Source of the DNA: Comamonas testosteroni
GTDB lineage: Bacteria > Pseudomonadota > Gammaproteobacteria > Burkholderiales > Burkholderiaceae_C
Reading direction: 5' to 3'
DNA: 64,000 nt
Assembly: GCF_014076415.1 (NCBI RefSeq)
Contig: NZ_CP043568.1
Coordinates: 1,984,001 to 2,048,000 of the forward strand
A program made the position numbers and the translations under genes. A model generated the notes under the pieces. That model did no database searches and was not told where the DNA came from. It worked only from the letters and a program-made list of their open reading frames with translations. Of this stretch, positions 60,168-64,000 are shown piece by piece. Numbering within the stretch: the stretch's first letter is position 1; each line of letters starts with the position of its first letter.

Positions 60168-60313
60168 CGGGCGGAATTGCCCGACCCTTCCGGGGCACGG
60201 CGCAGCGCAAGCAGTCAGGGGTCAACGACGGCCGCAGGCCGCAAGCGTGCAAGTACGCGCAGCCCTTGACGGCGAGAACGCCGTGGCACGATGAAGGGAA
60301 CAGCAAGACCGCC
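60168..60313 (-). ncRNA. structured leader, copy A (radC-motif-like RNA)
   Basis: About 146 bases upstream of DUF2958 share high identity with 60955-61104 upstream of radC. Conserved stems include ACGGCG-TTCT-CGCCGT and, 21 bases before the start codon, CGGGC-AATTCC-GCCCG (minus strand). The set-up resembles the radC RNA motif described from comparative genomics in 5' leaders of radC and antirestriction genes. Confidence 0.65.
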
Positions 60314-60401
60314 TCCCTCTCACCTCCACGCAACCCGGTTTTCGGCAAGTGCGCAGCACGCGCAGGCCCGCGCGGGCCAGAGTTGCACCGTCGGGCACAG
60401 C

Positions 60402-60422
60402 AAAAAGGGGGCCGAAGCCCCC
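60402..60422 (-). terminator. rho-independent terminator after radC
   Basis: On the minus strand GGGGGC-TTCG-GCCCCC is followed by TTTTT, 5 bases after the radC stop. Confidence 0.92.
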
Positions 60423-60426
60423 TCGG

Positions 60427-60936
60427 TCAAATCAGACCGCATTCGGCGAATGACGTAGTGCTGCTTCCCGCGACGATGACGTGATCCAGCGTGCGAACGT
60501 CCACCAGCGCCAGCGCCTCCTTGAGCCGCTGGGTCAGCGCCCTGTCGGCCGCGCTTGGCTCCGGGTTCCCGCTCGGATGGTTGTGCGACACGATGACCGC
60601 CGCCGCATTGAGCCGCAGTGCCTCCTTGACCAGCTCGCGCGGGTACACCGATGCACTGTCGATGGTGCCGCGGAACATCTCGGCGTATTCGATCAGGCGA
60701 TGCTGCGAATCGAGGAACAGCACCGCAAAGACTTCGTGCTCGTAGCCGGCCAGCTTGGCGCACAGGTACTCCTTGACCGCCGCCGGCGAACTGAACGCTT
60801 CACCGCGTTGCATCTTGTGCTCGATGGCCTGGCGCGCAGCCTCCAGAATCTGGTCAGTCGTCGCCAGCAGGTAGCCGCCCTGCGCATCACGCACCATCAG
60901 CGAGGCATCGAACGAGGAAAAGGACAGTTGCGACAT
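60427..60936 (-). CDS. radC: RadC-family JAB-domain protein
   Basis: A 169-residue RadC-like protein with the JAMM-type metal motif VSHNHPSGNPEPSAAD and the family block FRGTIDSASVYPRELVKEAL. It lacks the N-terminal HhH domain of chromosomal RadC, as in other mobile copies. The role is unclear; the family was wrongly linked to repair. It has a structured leader and its own terminator, so it is a single-gene unit. Confidence 0.93.
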   Translation of the reverse strand: MSQLSFSSFDASLMVRDAQGGYLLATTDQILEAARQAIEHKMQRGEAFSSPAAVKEYLCAKLAGYEHEVFAVLFLDSQHRLIEYAEMFRGTIDSASVYPRELVKEALRLNAAAVIVSHNHPSGNPEPSAADRALTQRLKEALALVDVRTLDHVIVAGSSTTSFAECGLI

Positions 60937-60954
60937 GATCGTGCTCCGGTTGCT

Positions 60955-61104
60955 CGGGCGGAATTGCCCGGAACCGTCGGGAGCACGGCGCAGCGCAAGC
61001 AGTCAGGGGTCGCAGACGGCCGCCAGGACGCAAGCGCGCACCCGCGCGCGCCGCCCTTGACGGCGAGAACGCCGTGATACGGTGAAGGGAACAGCAAGAC
61101 CGCC
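60955..61104 (-). ncRNA. structured leader, copy B (radC-motif-like RNA) upstream of radC
   Basis: Homologous to 60168-60313, with the same two stem-loops and conserved GACCCCTGACTGCTTGCGCT between them. Its 3' hairpin ends 18 bases before the radC start. Confidence 0.7.
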
Positions 61105-61133
61105 CACACCCGCCCACTGCACACAGTTGGCTT

Positions 61134-61260
61134 TGGGGGCAAGCGGAGCGCGCAGGCCCGAGAGGGCCGGAGGCGTCAGGGATCAAAGCCGAATGGCCGC
61201 GATTCGGCACGAAGCGCGGGGCGCAGCCCGCGAGCCCGACGGCGGCACGCCGGGACGCCC
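61134..61260 (+). repeat. dispersed intergenic repeat, copy 2
   Basis: Matches 52534-52670 in block order, with a GGCCC/GGGCC hairpin and GGAGGCGTCAGGGAT. It lies directly after the DUF1016 stop codon. Confidence 0.65.
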
Positions 61261-61262
61261 GG

Positions 61263-62432
61263 TTATTGCCGGAGCTTCTTGGGCTGCTTCACCACACGCG
61301 ACTCCAGCAAGCGCCGCGTGGTTTCCAGCTCTTTCTGCAACAGCTCGGCATCGGGCAACACAGTACGGTAGTTCGCCGCCATCACCTTCGTCGGCAAACC
61401 TTCCAAGGCATACCGCGCCAGCGCGTGGCCCTTGTCGGCGCAGAGGATCAACCCCACGGGCGGGTTCTCATCGGGATAGGCCCAATGCTCCTTGGCATAG
61501 TTGCAATACATGTGCATCTGGCCCACGTCCGCATGGGTCAGGCTGCCCAGCTTCAAGTCGATGATGACCAAGCAACGCAACTTGCGATGGAAAAACAGCA
61601 GATCGACCCGATACCAAGTCTGGTCAATGCGCAAGCGCCGCTGCCGGCCGACGAAGGTGAAGCCTTCGCCCAGCTCCAGCAGAAAATCCTCCAGCCGCTG
61701 GATTAACGCGGCCTCCAGATCGGATTCCGAATACTCGTCCTTGAGGTTCAGGAACTCCAGTACATACGGGTCTTTGATCGCGTCGTCGGGCGTGACGGCA
61801 TCCTCGGGCCTCGCCACAGCTCCCTTGACCAGCATCGCCGCCTTATCCTTGGACAAGGCGGTGCGCTCGTAGAACTGGCTGCCAATCTGCCGGTCAAGCT
61901 GGCGCACGCTCCAGCCGCCGCGTAGTGCCTCGGTTTCGTAGAAGCGCCGGGCATGGGTATCCTTGACCACCAGCAGCCGGACATAGGCCGACCACGGCAG
62001 CGTGAACACTTGCGCCAGCTCGGCGAGGCTCAATTTCCCAGACACCGTCTGGGATTTCTCATCAGGCAGCTCGTTGTCCAATTTCCCAGACAGTGTCTGG
62101 GAAATCTCGGAGACTGGGTATGCGAGGAAGAACCGCCGCATGTTCTCCAGGTTGTTCACGCCAAAGCCCCGCCCAAACTGAGCGGTCAGGTCGGCGGACA
62201 GCCGGGCCATCAACTGTTCGCCATACCCCGCACGCCGCTTGCCCTGTTGCTCGGCCTCCACGATGCGGCGGCCGATCTCCCAGTAGCTGGCCGTCATCAG
62301 CGCATTGACGCTGCGCGCCGCCGCCTGGCGGGCAGCGTCGAGCATTTCCACGATACCGCCGTGGATGCCGGCGTAGCCGGCAGGCAAAGCGGCGGGTGCG
62401 GCTCCCGCCGCCGCAGGCGTCTTCTTGGTCAT
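61263..62432 (-). CDS. DUF1016/PDDEXK nuclease-domain protein (YhcG-like)
   Basis: A 389-residue protein with an N-terminal DUF1016 helical domain (ASYWEIGRRIVEAEQQGK, FGVNNLENMRRFF) and a C-terminal PDDEXK nuclease-like domain (YRVDLLFFHRKLRCLVIIDLK, with the D...(E/D)xK site). Such proteins occur in ICEs and near restriction systems and may act in DNA processing or defence. Residues 109-135 contain two SQT(L/V)SGKL repeats encoded by DNA palindromes. It overlaps the integrase by ATGA. Confidence 0.9.
   Translation of the reverse strand: MTKKTPAAAGAAPAALPAGYAGIHGGIVEMLDAARQAAARSVNALMTASYWEIGRRIVEAEQQGKRRAGYGEQLMARLSADLTAQFGRGFGVNNLENMRRFFLAYPVSEISQTLSGKLDNELPDEKSQTVSGKLSLAELAQVFTLPWSAYVRLLVVKDTHARRFYETEALRGGWSVRQLDRQIGSQFYERTALSKDKAAMLVKGAVARPEDAVTPDDAIKDPYVLEFLNLKDEYSESDLEAALIQRLEDFLLELGEGFTFVGRQRRLRIDQTWYRVDLLFFHRKLRCLVIIDLKLGSLTHADVGQMHMYCNYAKEHWAYPDENPPVGLILCADKGHALARYALEGLPTKVMAANYRTVLPDAELLQKELETTRRLLESRVVKQPKKLRQ
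62036..62105. repeat. two palindromes inside the DUF1016 gene
   Basis: A palindrome TCCCAGAC/GTCTGGGA (62036-62054) and a longer one with 12-bp arms (62081-62105) lie in a 29-bp direct repeat with 48-bp period, in frame. Confidence 0.8.
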
Positions 62433-63628
62433 GCTGCCACCTCTGCGGGACGTTGCGCCTCGGTGATCGTCTTGCGCCGGTTCGCCACCAGTTCAGCCGC
62501 CTTGCGCACCGGATCGTCCTCGGTGTGGACGTAGCGCATGAACATCGCCACGGTCTTGTGCGCCGTCAGCGCCATGCCGACCTTGACCGGGATGCCCGAG
62601 TTAGCAATGTCGGTCGCAGAACGGTGGCGGATACCGTGCGTGCCGACGTGCGTGGCGCCCGCCGCCTTGAGGGCGCGGCTCCAGCCGTTGTAATACTCGC
62701 CCGTGGTCAGATGCTTGCCCGGATGGCTTGGAGACGGCAGCACGTAGGGAATGCCTTCCTGCCGTGGCGCCGTCGAGAGCAGCCGATAGGCTTCCTCGCT
62801 CATGGGCTTGGACATGCCACCCGTCTTGCTGTCCGGCCAGACCACGCGGCGGTTGTCCATGTCCACCCAATCCCATTGGAGCGTCACGATTTCGGAGCGG
62901 CGGCCAGCGAACTCGAATTGCAGACGGATCGCCAGCGGGATGACGTAGTTCTCCAGACCCTCGGCTTCGATGTGCTCCAGTCGCCGAAACAGCTTGCCCA
63001 TGTCCTCGTCGCTGATGAGGTGGGTAGCCTTGCCGTTGGGGTACATCGGGACGTGGCGGCAGGGGTTGGTGCCATCAGGCCGGTGGCCCCACACCTCGGC
63101 CAGGTTGAACATCTTGCGCATCACGCTGAAAGCACGGTTGGCCTCGGCGGGCTTGTGGGCCATCTTCTTCATCGCCGTGGCCACGTCCGGCCGCTTCACG
63201 TCCTGAACCTTCAAACGGCCCAGCATCGGAACGATGCAGCGGTCGATGACGGCCTGATACCCGCGCTGGGTGCTGGGCTTGTTGCGCTGTTTGGAGTAGT
63301 CCTCCATGAACTTGGTGCACAGCTCCTTGACCGTGGGGGCTGAACGGGCGGCGGCCTTGGCCGCGCTGGGGTCGCCGCCTCGGCGAACCTCGGCCAGCCA
63401 TTCCTGGGCCAGCGAGCGGGCCTGTTCGACCGTCAGTTCCCCATACAGGCCCAGGGCTGGCTTGCGCCGCTCGCCAGCGTTCGTGCGGTACTGGAGCATG
63501 AACACCTTGCGGCCCGCTGGTGTAACCTTGCACAGGAAGCCGGGCACCAGCGTGTCCCGGAGTTCGACGGCCTGCGCTTGGGGTTGTGCCGCATCGACTG
63601 CGGACTTGGTGAGCTTGATTTTCGCCAT
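62429..63628 (-). CDS. int: ICE tyrosine integrase
   Basis: A 399-residue P4-type tyrosine recombinase. The N-terminal arm-binding domain DUF4102 (residues 3-90) precedes the core-binding SAM-like domain and the catalytic domain. Catalytic residues are Arg243/244 in EFAGRRSEIV, His331 and Arg334 in THGIRHRSATD, and Tyr366 in AMFMRYVHTE. GAGGAG precedes the ATG. It lies 175 bases from the ATGAAAAA att site beside efp and drives ICE integration and excision. Confidence 0.96.
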   Translation of the reverse strand: MAKIKLTKSAVDAAQPQAQAVELRDTLVPGFLCKVTPAGRKVFMLQYRTNAGERRKPALGLYGELTVEQARSLAQEWLAEVRRGGDPSAAKAAARSAPTVKELCTKFMEDYSKQRNKPSTQRGYQAVIDRCIVPMLGRLKVQDVKRPDVATAMKKMAHKPAEANRAFSVMRKMFNLAEVWGHRPDGTNPCRHVPMYPNGKATHLISDEDMGKLFRRLEHIEAEGLENYVIPLAIRLQFEFAGRRSEIVTLQWDWVDMDNRRVVWPDSKTGGMSKPMSEEAYRLLSTAPRQEGIPYVLPSPSHPGKHLTTGEYYNGWSRALKAAGATHVGTHGIRHRSATDIANSGIPVKVGMALTAHKTVAMFMRYVHTEDDPVRKAAELVANRRKTITEAQRPAEVAA

Positions 63629-63803
63629 GATGACTCCTCGGAAAGACCCGATTCCCAGGAGCCTTGTAGGGGCCAGCAGAGGGGAAGCCAGGTCAGGTTT
63701 CGGAAAGCACCGGCATATGTTGAACTCGCCTAAGTTATTGATAAACCTGCTGTATCGGGCTTCGGCGTAGTCCAGCGAAGTTCGGTGCTGGAGTCATGGT
63801 GAA

Positions 63804-63811
63804 ATGAAAAA
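63804..63811. other. ICE attachment site core (TTTTTCAT-type)
   Basis: ATGAAAAA, the complement of the TTTTTCAT reported as the Tn4371-family target, lies between int and efp and overlaps the start of the efp terminator stem. The second copy should flank the other end of the ICE, outside what can be defined here. Confidence 0.65.
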
Positions 63812-63835
63812 AGGCTTCCTGAAGGAAGCCTTTTT
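63811..63835 (-). terminator. rho-independent terminator of efp
   Basis: AAGGCTTCC-TGAA-GGAAGCCTT forms a 9-bp stem; on the minus strand it is followed by TTTTTT. It lies 36 bases after the efp stop. Confidence 0.92.
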
Positions 63836-63867
63836 GCAGGGGAGCAGCTGCGGCAGCTGCCGCCACA

Positions 63868-64000
63868 TTACACGCGCTTGCGGTATTCGCCGGTACGGGT
63901 GTCGATTTCGATCTTGTCTTCTTGAGACACGAACAGGGGCACGGCCACTTCGAAGCCGGTGGCGATCTTGGCGGGCTTCAGAACCTTGCCGGAGGTATCG
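63868..64000 (-). CDS. efp: elongation factor P, C-terminal part (runs off window)
   Basis: The last 43 codons of EF-P, the factor that helps ribosomes through polyproline stretches. The visible end [17 protein letters not shown] and [11 protein letters not shown] is the conserved third OB domain. The 5' part lies beyond the window. As a chromosomal housekeeping gene it marks the host side of the integration site. Confidence 0.93.
   Translation of the reverse strand, partial: DTSGKVLKPAKIATGFEVAVPLFVSQEDKIEIDTRTGEYRKRV

Larger units (their letters stand above)
15681..63811. mobile_element. Tn4371-family ICE, core region
   Basis: The gene order from 63628 to 15681 (int, radC, parB, repA, parA, traF, relaxase, accessory slot, traG, trbB-trbI, DUF2274) is that of the Tn4371 ICE family. 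The integrase end is bounded by ATGAAAAA next to the chromosomal efp terminator. The other end is not identified; metal genes left of 15681 may also belong to the element. Confidence 0.85.

Overview
The window is most of an integrative and conjugative element (ICE) of the Tn4371 family, carried by a GC-rich betaproteobacterium, most likely a Burkholderiales/Comamonadaceae-type host. The host call is an inference from the partial chromosomal elongation factor P gene at the right edge and from the GC-rich coding style. The ICE call rests on gene order: a tyrosine integrase beside an 8-bp ATGAAAAA site, then radC, parB, repA/parA, traF, a relaxase, traG and a complete trb mating-pair operon ending in a DUF2274 gene.

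Layout from right to left (most genes lie on the minus strand). 63868-64000 is the 3' end of efp and its terminator, with the att site at 63804-63811. 57231-63628 holds the integrase, a DUF1016 nuclease, radC, a DUF2958 gene and an inserted sulfur-stress cassette: DsrE, an AhpD-like protein, a SqrR/BigR-like ArsR repressor, a rhodanese and a DUF2892 protein. 47131-56577 is the maintenance block: DUF932, ParB, a GNAT enzyme, DUF736, an XRE regulator, DUF2958, DUF2285, an AlpA-like HTH protein, RepA behind three iterons, ParA and an RHH protein. 43563-47134 is DUF2840, the TraF peptidase and the relaxase.

29465-43347 is a 14-kb cargo island in the usual Tn4371 slot between relaxase and traG. 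It encodes a ferric-reductase-like flavoprotein, an OmpR-type two-component system, a VIT-family transporter, a cytochrome b561 and one long operon in which a CzcCBA-type metal efflux system runs directly into a PAP2 phosphatase, a lipid A phosphoethanolamine transferase (EptA/MCR superfamily) and DgkA. A direct repeat with 11-bp period, of the kind OmpR-family regulators bind, lies upstream of both the regulator operon and the efflux/lipid A operon. This is the best candidate for an unusual integrated system.

15681-29422 is the LysR/EexN pair, traG and the trb operon. Left of DUF2274 lies a mosaic of metal genes broken by mobile DNA: HupE/UreJ, DUF6488 and a His-tailed DMT transporter (116-2360), an IS66-type element without a recognisable left end (to 4720), an unassigned 343-bp segment, a complete Tn21-like Tn3-family transposon (5064-14548), a 5'-truncated SCO1 gene and a PCu(A)C copper chaperone. 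The transposon carries, instead of mercury genes, a TetR-controlled ABC tripartite efflux operon with a cytochrome c'-like gene. The far end of the ICE is not visible.

Several non-coding structures stand out: iterons, a 44-bp nested palindrome, two near-identical structured leaders upstream of radC and DUF2958, and dispersed intergenic repeats.
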